Source: Herbiconiux ginsengi | GTDB taxonomy: Bacteria; Actinomycetota; Actinomycetes; Actinomycetales; Microbacteriaceae | Assembly: GCF_900107435.1 (NCBI RefSeq) | Contig: NZ_FNPZ01000003.1 | Coordinates: forward strand, 496,001-560,000 | Reading direction: 5' to 3' | Length of the DNA: 64,000 bases | In this document: positions 8,563 to 17,067 of the stretch, in pieces | How positions within the stretch are numbered: position 1 is the first letter of the stretch | Layout: the number at the start of each line of letters is the position of its first letter | Made by a program: the position numbers and the translations under genes | Notes under the pieces: model-generated | Databases searched by the model: none | Told to the model about the DNA's origin: nothing | What the model saw: the letters and a program-made list of their open reading frames with translations, nothing else

Positions 8563-10380
8563 TCAGTCGCGGCGGTAGCGGGGGCGGTCCTCGCGCTTGG
8601 CGGAGTTGCCGCCGCGGTCGGGGCGCAGCTCGATCAGCACACCGCTGATGCGGGTGTTCTCGAGACGGCGGAGCGTGTCGTCGGAGAGGTTCGCGGGCAG
8701 CTCGACGAGTGAGAAGTCGGGCCGGATCTGGATCGCGCCGAAGTCGCCGCGGTTGAGACCCCCCTCGTTCGCGAGCGCACCGACGATCTGGCGCGGCTCG
8801 ACCTTCTGGCGCTTGCCCACCGCGATGCGGTAGGTGGTCTTCGGGCCGCCGTCGCCGCGCGGGGCGCGGTCGGGGCGGTCGCCCCGGGCGCCGCGGTCGT
8901 AGGAGCCCGTGGCGCCGGAGCGGTCGTCGCGACGCCCTCGTTCGGGGCGGTCTCCGCGCATCCGCTCGCCCCGGTCGTCCTTGTCGAAGCGGTCGAAGCG
9001 CTGCGCACGCTCGGCCTCGGCGTCGAGCAGGAGCGGGGTGTCGCCCTGGGCGACCACCGCGAGTGCCGCTGCGACATCTGCCTCGGGCACATCGTGGTGC
9101 TCCACGTAGTGGCCCACGATGTCGCGGAACCGCTGGATCTGCTCCGGATCGGCCAGCGCCGCCGTGATCGAGTCGTCGAAGCGGGCCAGGCGGGTGGAGT
9201 TCACGTCGTCGACGCTCGGCAGCTGCATCTGGGTGAGCGGCTGGCGGGTGGCCTTCTCGATGCTGGTGAGCATCCGGCGCTCGCGCGGAGTGACGAAGCT
9301 GATGGCGTCGCCCGTGCGGCCCGCGCGACCGGTGCGGCCGATGCGGTGCACGTACGACTCGGTGTCGATCGGCAGGTCGAAGTTCACCACGTGGCTGATG
9401 CGTTCCACGTCGAGACCGCGGGCCGCGACATCCGTTGCCACCAGGATGTCGAGCTTGCCCGACTTGAGCTGGTTCACCGTGCGCTCGCGCTGCGCCTGCA
9501 CCACGTCGCCGTTGATGGCGGCGGCCGCGTAGCCACGGGCGCGGAGCTTCTCGGCGAGGGTCTCGGTCTCGTTCTTGGTGCGGGTGAACACGATCATGCC
9601 CTCGAAGTTCTCGACCTCGAGGATGCGGGTGAGCGCGTCGACCTTCTGCGGGTAGGACACCACGAGGTAGCGCTGCGTGGTGTTCGCCGAGGTGGTGGTC
9701 TTGTTCTTGACCGTGATCTCTTCGGGATCGTGCAGGTACTTCTGCGAGATGCGGCGGATCTGGGCGGGCATCGTGGCCGAGAACAGGGCCACCTGCTTGG
9801 TGTCGGGAGTGTCGGCGAGGATGGTCTCGACATCCTCGGCGAAGCCCATCTTGAGCATCTCGTCGGCCTCGTCGAGCACGAGGTACTTGAGCTCGGTGAG
9901 GTCGAGGGTGCCCTTCTCGAGGTGGTCCATGATGCGGCCGGGGGTGCCGACGACGATGTGCACGCCGCGGCGGAGGGCGGAGAGCTGCACGCCGTAGCCC
10001 TGGCCGCCGTAAACCGGGAGCACGTGCACGCCGCGGAGGTGCGCCGCGTACTTCTCGAAGGCCTCGCACACCTGGAGCGCGAGTTCGCGCGTGGGCGCGA
10101 GCACGAGGGCCTGCGGCGTCTTCTGCGAGAGGTCGAGCCGGGAGAGGATCGGCAGCGCGAACGCGGCCGTCTTGCCGGTGCCGGTCTGGGCGAGGCCGAC
10201 GACGTCGCGGCCGGCGAGCAGGGGAGGGATCGTGGCGGCCTGGATGGCCGAAGGCGTCTCGTAGCCGACGTCTTTCAGTGCCTTGAGCACCGCGTCGTCG
10301 AGGCCGAGGTCGGAGAAGGTTTGCGAGTCGGGGGCAGTGTCTGCCTCGGCCGACGCGGTGGTGGTGCTGGTGGAGGCCAT
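8563..10380 (-). CDS. DEAD-box ATP-dependent RNA helicase with DbpA-like RNA-binding domain
   Basis: A 605-residue RNA helicase of the DeaD/CsdA/DbpA group, probably acting in ribosome assembly or mRNA turnover under cold or stress. Visible motifs: Q-motif region at about 21-48, AQTGTGKT (64-71), PTRELALQ, LDEADEML, SAT, and HRIGRTGRAGR. After the RecA domains comes an Arg/Asp-rich linker (about 445-490), then a DbpA-type RNA-binding fold beginning TTYRIAVGKRQKVEP and containing EGGLNRGDFGAIQI, ending in a basic tail. ATG 10380 is preferred over upstream codons because the helicase core starts shortly after it. It is divergent from the HTH gene at 10469. Confidence 0.93.
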   Translation of the reverse strand: MASTSTTTASAEADTAPDSQTFSDLGLDDAVLKALKDVGYETPSAIQAATIPPLLAGRDVVGLAQTGTGKTAAFALPILSRLDLSQKTPQALVLAPTRELALQVCEAFEKYAAHLRGVHVLPVYGGQGYGVQLSALRRGVHIVVGTPGRIMDHLEKGTLDLTELKYLVLDEADEMLKMGFAEDVETILADTPDTKQVALFSATMPAQIRRISQKYLHDPEEITVKNKTTTSANTTQRYLVVSYPQKVDALTRILEVENFEGMIVFTRTKNETETLAEKLRARGYAAAAINGDVVQAQRERTVNQLKSGKLDILVATDVAARGLDVERISHVVNFDLPIDTESYVHRIGRTGRAGRTGDAISFVTPRERRMLTSIEKATRQPLTQMQLPSVDDVNSTRLARFDDSITAALADPEQIQRFRDIVGHYVEHHDVPEADVAAALAVVAQGDTPLLLDAEAERAQRFDRFDKDDRGERMRGDRPERGRRDDRSGATGSYDRGARGDRPDRAPRGDGGPKTTYRIAVGKRQKVEPRQIVGALANEGGLNRGDFGAIQIRPDFSLVELPANLSDDTLRRLENTRISGVLIELRPDRGGNSAKREDRPRYRRD

Positions 10381-10432
10381 GCGACAACGGTAGTCCCTGT
10401 GGCTGGGCGGTTCTCCTCTTCTCTGCATAACT

Positions 10433-10443
10433 ATTGTGCATAG
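10433..10443 (+). promoter_or_regulatory. Candidate operator ATTGTGCATAG upstream of HTH regulator
   Basis: The word ATTGTGCATAG lies 26 bases before the regulator start, in an AT-rich patch that also holds TGCATA twice and GTGTGCATGC. A near-identical word (CTGTGCACAAT, reverse orientation, 10 of 11 matches) lies at 11125-11135, before the MFS gene of the same pair. Binding by the HTH protein encoded between them is inference. Confidence 0.4.
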
Positions 10444-10468
10444 AAAGTGTGCATGCGACACTGGGGGC

Positions 10469-11089
10469 ATGGGTTCTGACGACGACTACACCGGCATGCG
10501 ACTGGACGCACATGCGGTTCGGGTGCTGGCGCATCCGCTTCGCTCGCGCATCCTGGGCCGCCTGCGGGTCGAGGGTCCGGCGACGGCGACGTCGCTCGCC
10601 GCGATGCTGCAGACCAACACCGGCGCCACGAGCTATCACCTGCGCGCTCTCGAATCGGTGGGCCTCGTCGCCGACACGGGCGAGGGAGTGGGCAAGCGCC
10701 GGCTGTGGCGGGCCTCGACCGACTACCACTCGTGGACCAACTCCGACTTCGCCGGCGACGAGGATGCCCGCACAGCACTGGACTGGCTGCAGCGCGACTA
10801 CATCCGCCAGTTCGCCGTGCGGGCCGAGCGGTGGCTCGACGCGGCCGAGGCGTGGCCGCAGGAGTGGGTCGACGTGCTCGGCCTCAACGATTCGTTCGTG
10901 GAGGTCACGCCGACCCAGGCGGCAGCTCTGCGCGACGAGCTCGACGCGGTGCTGGCGCGATACCGCGCGGCCGGAGCGGGGGATGCCGCGGCGCGGCGCA
11001 TCCACGTGTCGCTCCAGTCGAGCCCCCTCGACCTCCGTCCGCCGATCGAGAATGCCGCGAGGGCGCCGGAGAATGCAGGGAATTCGTGA
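10469..11089 (+). CDS. ArsR-like winged-helix transcriptional regulator
   Basis: A 206-residue regulator. Residues about 10-85 form an ArsR-type winged helix: VRVLAHPLRSRILGRLRVEG, then TSLAAMLQTNTGATSYHLRALESVGLV and a basic wing (GVGKRRLWRA). The remaining 120 residues are helical and hold no visible metal-site cysteines, so this is the longer, HTH_20-type relative rather than a metal sensor. ATG 10469 is preferred; GTG 10436 is a weaker upstream option. It precedes an MFS transporter gene (11259) in the same direction and probably regulates it; the helicase gene is divergent. Paired ATTGTGCA-type words flank it. Confidence 0.8.
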   Translation: MGSDDDYTGMRLDAHAVRVLAHPLRSRILGRLRVEGPATATSLAAMLQTNTGATSYHLRALESVGLVADTGEGVGKRRLWRASTDYHSWTNSDFAGDEDARTALDWLQRDYIRQFAVRAERWLDAAEAWPQEWVDVLGLNDSFVEVTPTQAAALRDELDAVLARYRAAGAGDAAARRIHVSLQSSPLDLRPPIENAARAPENAGNS

Positions 11090-11124
11090 CACCGACCCCA
11101 TATACGGCGTCGGTCGTGCTGATT

Positions 11125-11135
11125 CTGTGCACAAT
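11125..11135 (-). promoter_or_regulatory. Second copy of the ATTGTGCAYAG word, upstream of MFS gene
   Basis: CTGTGCACAAT on the + strand is the reverse complement of ATTGTGCACAG, one base different from the site at 10433-10443. It lies in the gap between the regulator and the transporter, where an independent promoter could be repressed. Confidence 0.3.
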
Positions 11136-11258
11136 GTCGGCGCCGTCGCCGTCGCCGCGTGTGTGCCGAGGCCTGACGATGCGCCCCTACCCCGTTGGGT
11201 CGCACGTTCTGGCGCTGAATCGGGACGGCGTTCTGCACACGATCGCGGACGAGCGGGC

Positions 11259-12635
11259 GTGAGCCGGGTGGGGCGCGACGACCTCACCGTGCGGGCGGCC
11301 GAGCGGCGGCTCGTGCTGCTCACCGCGACCCGGTGGCTGCCGGTGGGGCTCGTGTTCGGGCTGACGGTGCTGCTGCCGCTCGAGCGGGGGATCTCGCTGG
11401 TGCAGGTCGGTGGACTGCTCGCCATCCAGGGCGTGGTCGTGCTCGCGCTCGAACTGCCGACCGGTGGGCTGGCGGATGCGCTGGGCCGGCGACCGCTGCT
11501 GGTCGCCTCGGGCGTGCTGGCGGTCGGGTCGACGGTGCTCTTCGCGTTCTCGACGGAGTTCTGGATGTTCGCGGTCGCCATGATCGCGCAGGGCGTGTTC
11601 CGCGCGCTGGACTCCGGGCCGCTCGAGGCCTGGTACGTGGACACGGCGCACGCGGCCGATCCCGCGGCGCCGATCGAGCGTGGGCTGAGCCGCGCGGCCA
11701 CGATGCTCGGCGTGGCGATCGCGGTCGGGGCGCTCGCCGGCGGCGGCCTGGTGGCGTGGCATCCGGTGGGCGGTGTCTCGGCGCTCGTGGTTCCGTTCGC
11801 GGTGGCGATCGCCTTGTACGCCCTGCACACGGTGCTGCTCGCCCTGCTCGTGCGCGAGCCGCCCCGAGCGGGTGCAGCGGGTGGAGCGGGTGCGGCGGGT
11901 GCGGGCGGAGTCGGCGGGGCGCTTTCGGGTGTGCACAGCGAGGGCGCCGAAGCCGTAGGGAGGGCGAGAAAGTGGGGCGCCGGGCCCGCACTCGCGGCAT
12001 ATAGGGAGGCACCGAGGGTGGTGCTCGCCGGGCTGGGGCTGCTTCGGCGCTCGCCGGTGCTGCGCGCGATCGTGCTCGTGGAGGTGTTCTGGAGCGTCGC
12101 GATGATCGCGTTCGAGACGCTCACGCCGGTACGCCTGGCCGGCCTGCTCGGCGGAGAGGATGCCGCGGGCGCGCTCTTCGGCCCCGCCTCCGCCGCCGCG
12201 TGGGCGCTCTTCGCCGCGGGGTCGCTGCTCGCGGGGGTCACGAGCCGTCGGGTGGGCGTGGCGTGGACGGCGATCGGGGCGCGCATCCTGAACGGCCTCT
12301 TCGTCGTGGTGATGGGGTTGACGGCGGGAGTCGTCGGCCTCGTGGCGGCCTACTGGCTCGCCTACCTCACCCACGGCGCGGCCGGTCCGATGCACAGCAC
12401 GCTGCTGCACCGGCAGGCCACGAGTGCGAACCGCGCCGTGGTGCTCTCGATGAACTCGATGGTGGCCGGGGGTGCCTACAGCCTCGGCCTGCTGCTCTTC
12501 ACACCGCTCGCCGAGGGCTTCGGCACGGGCGTCGCGTTCGTGGCGGCCGGCGCCTTCAGCGTCGTCGGTGCCTTGCTCTACCTCCCGGCGCTCCGCCAGG
12601 AGAACGGGGGTCGCCCGACGGCACCGGTCTCGTGA
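11259..12635 (+). CDS. MFS transporter
   Basis: A 458-residue, 12-helix major facilitator protein. ELPTGGLADALGRRPLL is the loop 2-3 motif A and helices are evenly spaced along the length. A Gly/Ala-rich central loop (about 205-250) is unusually long and repetitive. The frame stays open far upstream, but sequence before 11259 lacks membrane character; GTG 11259 has GAGCGGGC just before it, with GTG 11268 as alternative. It follows the ArsR-like regulator at 10469 and is its likely target. Substrate unknown; efflux is the usual role for such regulator-transporter pairs. Confidence 0.83.
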   Translation: MSRVGRDDLTVRAAERRLVLLTATRWLPVGLVFGLTVLLPLERGISLVQVGGLLAIQGVVVLALELPTGGLADALGRRPLLVASGVLAVGSTVLFAFSTEFWMFAVAMIAQGVFRALDSGPLEAWYVDTAHAADPAAPIERGLSRAATMLGVAIAVGALAGGGLVAWHPVGGVSALVVPFAVAIALYALHTVLLALLVREPPRAGAAGGAGAAGAGGVGGALSGVHSEGAEAVGRARKWGAGPALAAYREAPRVVLAGLGLLRRSPVLRAIVLVEVFWSVAMIAFETLTPVRLAGLLGGEDAAGALFGPASAAAWALFAAGSLLAGVTSRRVGVAWTAIGARILNGLFVVVMGLTAGVVGLVAAYWLAYLTHGAAGPMHSTLLHRQATSANRAVVLSMNSMVAGGAYSLGLLLFTPLAEGFGTGVAFVAAGAFSVVGALLYLPALRQENGGRPTAPVS

Positions 12636-12668
12636 ACCGAGCCGCCGCGCGACATCCGTGCCGAACGA

Positions 12669-13619
12669 TCAGACACGGCCGAACGCCTTGCGCAGCACGT
12701 GCACGGCCTGCTCCACGGCAGCCGTCGCCGCGGCGCTCGAGCGCACCGGGTTGAGCATCATGAAGTCGTGGACGGTGGCGTTGTACCGCACGCTCGTGGT
12801 GCGCACGCCCGCCGCCGTGAGCTTGCGGCCGTAGGCCTCGCCCTCGTCACGCAGCACGTCGTTCTCGTCGACCGCCAGGAAGGTCTCCGGCAGCCCGGCG
12901 AGGTCCTCGAGCGAGGCGCGCAACGGGGAGGCCGTGATCTCGCCGCGACGGTCGACGTCGGGGAGGTAGCTGTCCCAGAACCAGGCCATGGCCTTGGCCG
13001 TCAGGTGCGGGCCGTCGGCGAACTCGCGGTAGCTCGCGGTGTCCTGCGCCGCATCCGTGACCGGGTAATAGAGGGACTGGTGGATGAAGGTCACGTCGCC
13101 GCGCTGCTTGGCGAGGAGGGCCACGGCGGCGGTCATGTTGCCGCCGACCGAATCGCCCGCGATCGCGAGGCGGGTGGAGTCGAGACCCTTCGAGGCGCCG
13201 TCGGCGACGATCCAGCGGGCCGTCGCGTAGGCCTGCTCGATCGCGACGGGGTAGCGCGCCTCGGGGGAGCGGTCGTATTCCACGAATACCATCGCGGCCT
13301 CGGCGCCCACCGCGAGCTCGCGCACGAGGCGGTCGTGCGTCACGGCGTCGCCGAGCACCCATCCACCGCCGTGGATGTAGAGCACCGTCGGGAGCGGGTC
13401 GTCGACTCCCCGCGGCTTCACGATGCGCACGCGCACCTCGCCCACCTCGGCGGGCACGGTGATCCATTCCTCGTCGACGTCGGGCTTGTCGATGGGAGCG
13501 GATTGCACCTCGTCGAGCACGGCGCGGGCGCCGGCGGGGCCGAGGTCGTAGACGAACGGGGGTTTGGCGACCGCGTCGGCGAAGGCTTGGGCTTCGCGTT
13601 CGAGGATGGGCTCGGTCAT
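12669..13619 (-). CDS. Alpha/beta hydrolase, HSL-type esterase
   Basis: A 316-residue carboxylesterase of the hormone-sensitive-lipase family. All key elements are present: oxyanion loop YIHGGGWVLG (about 105-114), nucleophile Ser in IAGDSVGGNM, acid in AVDENDVLRDEG and His in TVHDFMML. It is intact, unlike the related gene at 3329. It starts at ATG 13619 and is convergent with the MFS gene ending at 12635. It is expected to act on short acyl esters in the cytoplasm, but the natural substrate is not apparent. Confidence 0.9.
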   Translation of the reverse strand: MTEPILEREAQAFADAVAKPPFVYDLGPAGARAVLDEVQSAPIDKPDVDEEWITVPAEVGEVRVRIVKPRGVDDPLPTVLYIHGGGWVLGDAVTHDRLVRELAVGAEAAMVFVEYDRSPEARYPVAIEQAYATARWIVADGASKGLDSTRLAIAGDSVGGNMTAAVALLAKQRGDVTFIHQSLYYPVTDAAQDTASYREFADGPHLTAKAMAWFWDSYLPDVDRRGEITASPLRASLEDLAGLPETFLAVDENDVLRDEGEAYGRKLTAAGVRTTSVRYNATVHDFMMLNPVRSSAAATAAVEQAVHVLRKAFGRV

Positions 13620-13739
13620 GGGATTCGTCCTTTCGTGGAGGAGGAGGGAACACGAGCTAAGACCGCGATGCCGCCACGCCTGTGACCACCGCTAGCATGG
13701 TGCGGGCGGAGGGGCCGCTCTCGGGGGGAGCACGAACAC

Positions 13740-14486
13740 ATGAACGAGTCGATTTCGGCGCAGCCGACGATCGTGACCGGCGGAGGCACGGGCCGCATCC
13801 TGGCCGCCCGCATCTGGTTCGGCGGCATCGCCGTGGTGGTGGGTGCAGCGCTCATCATCCAGATCGTGCTCATCTTCACCGGCGGGCAGGATGTCAACGC
13901 CTTCCAGAGCACGGTGGGCCAGAGCCTCGGCACCCGCTTCTTCCACCTGTTCAGCTACTTCACGATCCAGAGCAACCTCTTCGTGCTCGGCACCTCGATC
14001 GTGCTCGCCCTGAACGTCTGGAAGAACGGGCCCGTCTGGCGGGTGCTGCGCTTCGACGCGATGCTCGGCATCATCATCACGGGGCTCGTCTACGAGGGCA
14101 TCCTCGCCGCGCTCGTGCATCCCACCGGCTGGGCCCTCGCGGCCACCATCGGCTTCCACTACATCTCGCCGTGGGCCACCCTCATCGGCTGGTTCGTGTT
14201 CGGTCCGCGCCCCCGGATGCCCTGGACGACCACCGCGCTCGGCTTCATCTGGCCGGTGGCCTGGCTGGTGTTCACCTTCGTGGTGGGCGCGATCATGAAC
14301 TGGTATCCCTACCCGTTCCTCGACGTGTCGCTCATCGGCTTCGCCGACTCCGTGCGCAACTGCCTCGTCATCCTGCTGATCGGCGTGATCATCGCGGTCA
14401 TCCTGACACTGCTCGACCGCCGTCTGCCGGCGCTCGTGCACGATGGCCCGCCGCGCACGCCTCGCGTGCGCCGCGCCCGTGGCTAG
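13740..14486 (+). CDS. Pr6Pr family integral membrane protein
   Basis: A 248-residue membrane protein with about six to seven helices and the FAR-17a/Pr6Pr pattern: FSYFTIQSNLFVLGTSIVL in the second helix region, GLVYEGILAALVHPTGW, FHYISPWATLIGWFVFGPR and WYPYPFLDV. The family is common in actinobacteria; its role is not established. The gene starts at ATG 13740. Its TAG stop overlaps the TAG of the convergent DUF1254 gene in the shared tetranucleotide CTAG at 14483-14486, so no terminator separates them. Confidence 0.85.
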   Translation: MNESISAQPTIVTGGGTGRILAARIWFGGIAVVVGAALIIQIVLIFTGGQDVNAFQSTVGQSLGTRFFHLFSYFTIQSNLFVLGTSIVLALNVWKNGPVWRVLRFDAMLGIIITGLVYEGILAALVHPTGWALAATIGFHYISPWATLIGWFVFGPRPRMPWTTTALGFIWPVAWLVFTFVVGAIMNWYPYPFLDVSLIGFADSVRNCLVILLIGVIIAVILTLLDRRLPALVHDGPPRTPRVRRARG

Positions 14487-15427
14487 CGCGGCACGGCCTG
14501 CGGGAAGGTCCAGCTCCCGTCGATGATCTCGGCGTGCGGCCGGTACAGACGCACGGTGTAGTTCCAGCCCTCGACGATCGGGATGGTGTTCGGCGCATCT
14601 CCCGACCCGAACCGGACGGTGATCGATCCGTCATCGTTCGTGACTCCGGTGATGCTGTTGATCGAGTTCACGCCCTTCTCGTTGGGTTCGAGGTAGCCGT
14701 CGGCGTTGTAGACCGTGACCGACCAGAACGCGTCGACCGGCACGTCCCGTGCGGTGAGCTCGAAGTCGGCGACGGGAAGGCCCGGGTCGACGTTGACGTA
14801 GAAGGCCTCGCTGGCGGGCAGGCCGCCCCACCCGGTGGCCGTGCCGATCAGGTGCTTCACCGGATCGACGTCGGCCGCACGACCGAAGGTTCCGGAGAAG
14901 TCCTTGATTCCGCGACCGAGGTCGAGGAGGCTCTGCCGGACGGCGTCGAGCGAAGCGGTGTCGTAGGCGGGGGCGGTGAAGCTCGCGTCGGAGTCGACCG
15001 CGAGACCGAGCGAGTCCTGCACGCGGGCGACCGCGGCCACGTCGGCGGGGTCGTCGGGATCGACCAGGGTGCGGACCGCGACGAGCACCCAGGGGGTGTC
15101 GTACTTGTCGACCGTCAACTCGTGGTCGCCGGGCTCGTGCAGCACGTCGTTGATGTAGTGATCCTGATTCACGATCATCACGGAGAGGTAGCGGCTGCCG
15201 GCATCCGGGATGGTGATCGTCGCCCCGTTCGAGATGTCGACGATCGCCGAGCTGTAGAGGGTATCGCGGTTCAGGCGCACGACCGTCTGCTCGTCGAGGG
15301 GAGCAGGCTCACGGACGTGCCGCCATCGGTTCGATCCGCCGGCTGCGGCGGCGAGTCCGGCGAACATGCGGTCGGTCTCCGCGCGCACGAAGTTCTCGAC
15401 GGTGACGATGATTGGCTCTGCTGTCAT
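14483..15427 (-). CDS. DUF1254/DUF1214 domain protein
   Basis: A 314-residue protein of the DUF1254-DUF1214 type, of unknown biochemical role. The N-terminal part (NFVRAETDRMFAGLAAAAGG, then LNRDTLYSSAIVDIS) is DUF1254-like and the C-terminal part (DVPVDAFWSVTVYNADGYL, then NYTVRLYRPHAEIIDGSW) is the DUF1214 signature. There is no signal peptide, so it is predicted cytosolic, shorter than the exported relatives of about 450 residues. ATG 15427 is chosen because the domain starts immediately after it. It converges on the Pr6Pr gene with overlapping stops. Confidence 0.83.
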   Translation of the reverse strand: MTAEPIIVTVENFVRAETDRMFAGLAAAAGGSNRWRHVREPAPLDEQTVVRLNRDTLYSSAIVDISNGATITIPDAGSRYLSVMIVNQDHYINDVLHEPGDHELTVDKYDTPWVLVAVRTLVDPDDPADVAAVARVQDSLGLAVDSDASFTAPAYDTASLDAVRQSLLDLGRGIKDFSGTFGRAADVDPVKHLIGTATGWGGLPASEAFYVNVDPGLPVADFELTARDVPVDAFWSVTVYNADGYLEPNEKGVNSINSITGVTNDDGSITVRFGSGDAPNTIPIVEGWNYTVRLYRPHAEIIDGSWTFPQAVPR

Positions 15428-15470
15428 GCCTTCAGCATGCCCGAAGCGCGAGCCTTTCGCGACCGACGGT

Positions 15471-16937
15471 TCAGCCGGCGGGGGCGGGAGCCGCCGTCGG
15501 CAGCGGGGAGGGGGTCGGGACGGGGCTCGGCGCCGTCTGAGCGCTGCCGGCCGGAGCGCAGGTGGTCGGCGCGGGCTCGCCCGCGAAGCGGTCGGCGATC
15601 CACGAGGTGTACTCGCCCTTCGCATCCGTGGGGATGGTCTGGTGGGTCGCACCGTTGTAGATCGTGTACTCGACCGGTTGCCCGAATCCGCAGGCCCTCT
15701 CGAAGTACTGCGTGGTGCCGTTCGGATTCACGACCGTGTCGGCCGTGCCCTGCATCACGAGCACCGGAGCGGTCGGCGCCGCGTATCCCGGCGTGTTCTC
15801 GTCGAGGCGCTTCTGCCAGTCGGCCGGCGTGGTCGGCTGGATCAGCGTCTGGAACGGCGTCGTGAGGTTCGAGCTGAACACGTAGGCGAGGTGGTTGACG
15901 CACTGGACCCCGGCGGCGGCGAGGGCTTCCTCGCCCTCCTTCGTCACCACGTCGGAGGCCTTCAGCTCCGGATAGGCGGCGAGGAACCCGCGGTAGACGT
16001 TGAGCTGCAGGGCAGCGGCGTGCGCGACCGAGACGGAGTTCTCCGGTCCGGGTGCCACCTGTCCGGCGAACTGCGGTCCGTTGTCGGCGGCGGGGGCGAG
16101 TGCCGCCGTGCCGAGCAGGTTGAGCGGATGCCCGTACTCGGTGTTCTGCGCCATCCAGACCGATGCGCCACCACCCTGCGACCAGCCCAGCACGACCACG
16201 TCGTCGCCGGCCTTCGTGGCGTCGATCTGCTGCGCGGCCTTCACCGAGTCCCAGACGTTGTTGGCCTCGGAGTCGAGCACGGTGTACTGCTGCACGCCCG
16301 GGGTGCCGAGCCCCTGGTAGTCGGTCGCGACCACGACGTAGCCCGCGGCCAGCATCTCGGTGAGCGCCGGCACGCCGACATCCTGCTGGAAGGGGCTCTC
16401 GTAGGTGAAGTAGTCCACCAGGTCGACCGCGGGTTTCGGCGCGAGCGACGGGGCGCAGTTGCGGCCCCCGCCCTCAGTGCCGTGCGCCCAGGCTACGACC
16501 TTGCGGCCGCCCTCGGGGGCGTCGCCCTCGGGCGCCACCACGAAGCCCGACGCGGCGACGGGCGTGCCGTCGTGCAGTTCGGAGAGGTAGAGGATGCGCC
16601 AGGCACGCGCACCGTCGGGCGCCGGCACCTCCTCGGAGTCGATGATGTCGCCGTGCTTGCCGTGCGGCAGCGGCGACGGCGGCGTGTAGAAGTCGGGGAT
16701 GCCGAACTGCCCGTCGGTGGTGGGATCGACCGTGCCGACCCCGGTGCCGCCGGCATAGGCGCCTCCGGTGACGTCGGACGGAGCCCCGGTGCTCGCGGCA
16801 TCGGCTGCCGTCTGCGCCCCCGCATCCGTGCTGCAGCCGGCGACCGTGATCCCGACGAGAACGAACAGCGAAGCCGTGGCGACGATGCTCTTGGACAGGC
16901 GCGAGCGCGCGGAAAGATCGACCCCGAAGAACCCCAT
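15471..16937 (-). CDS. Lipase-like secreted lipoprotein (alpha/beta hydrolase)
   Basis: A 488-residue exported hydrolase. The N-terminus has a hydrophobic segment ending in ITVAGCST, a lipobox, so the mature protein should be lipid-anchored at Cys34 or so. The catalytic domain resembles the secretory lipase (LIP) family: AWAHGTEGG oxyanion region, nucleophile Ser in VLGWSQGGGASVW, acid in MQGTADTVVNP and His in NGATHQTI. The tail is a Pro/Thr/Ala-rich stretch. It is divergent from the GH92 gene with a 130-base gap. Substrate probably an acyl ester or lipid; steroid or polyketide esters cannot be excluded. Confidence 0.85.
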   Translation of the reverse strand: MGFFGVDLSARSRLSKSIVATASLFVLVGITVAGCSTDAGAQTAADAASTGAPSDVTGGAYAGGTGVGTVDPTTDGQFGIPDFYTPPSPLPHGKHGDIIDSEEVPAPDGARAWRILYLSELHDGTPVAASGFVVAPEGDAPEGGRKVVAWAHGTEGGGRNCAPSLAPKPAVDLVDYFTYESPFQQDVGVPALTEMLAAGYVVVATDYQGLGTPGVQQYTVLDSEANNVWDSVKAAQQIDATKAGDDVVVLGWSQGGGASVWMAQNTEYGHPLNLLGTAALAPAADNGPQFAGQVAPGPENSVSVAHAAALQLNVYRGFLAAYPELKASDVVTKEGEEALAAAGVQCVNHLAYVFSSNLTTPFQTLIQPTTPADWQKRLDENTPGYAAPTAPVLVMQGTADTVVNPNGTTQYFERACGFGQPVEYTIYNGATHQTIPTDAKGEYTSWIADRFAGEPAPTTCAPAGSAQTAPSPVPTPSPLPTAAPAPAG

Positions 16938-17067
16938 GCTCCGGATGTTAACAGCTTTCGAGGATCGTGCGGCAGATGAAATGCTCGCGGCATCCGTTCG
17001 CGAACCGGTCACCGATCGTTCACCCGGCGTCCGCATCCGGAACTTACGCTCCGACGATGACCACCGG

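Noticed and set aside
11133-11262. A 42-codon frame between the HTH and MFS genes
   Set aside because: It ends over the MFS GTG start in a coupling-like way but has weak protein character and no ribosome site.
8498-12286. A 1262-codon minus-strand open frame spanning the helicase, regulator and MFS genes
   Set aside because: It crosses two well-supported genes in the wrong phase or strand and is Arg/Pro/Ala-rich without domains; a high-GC artefact.
10434-12635. A 733-codon frame that would fuse sequence over the HTH gene to the MFS transporter
   Set aside because: The part before 11259 is a shadow of the HTH gene in another phase; membrane character begins only after 11259.
16768-17067. N-terminal extension of the GH92 protein by 100 residues
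   Set aside because: It would overlap the divergent lipoprotein gene and has no signal peptide or domain character.
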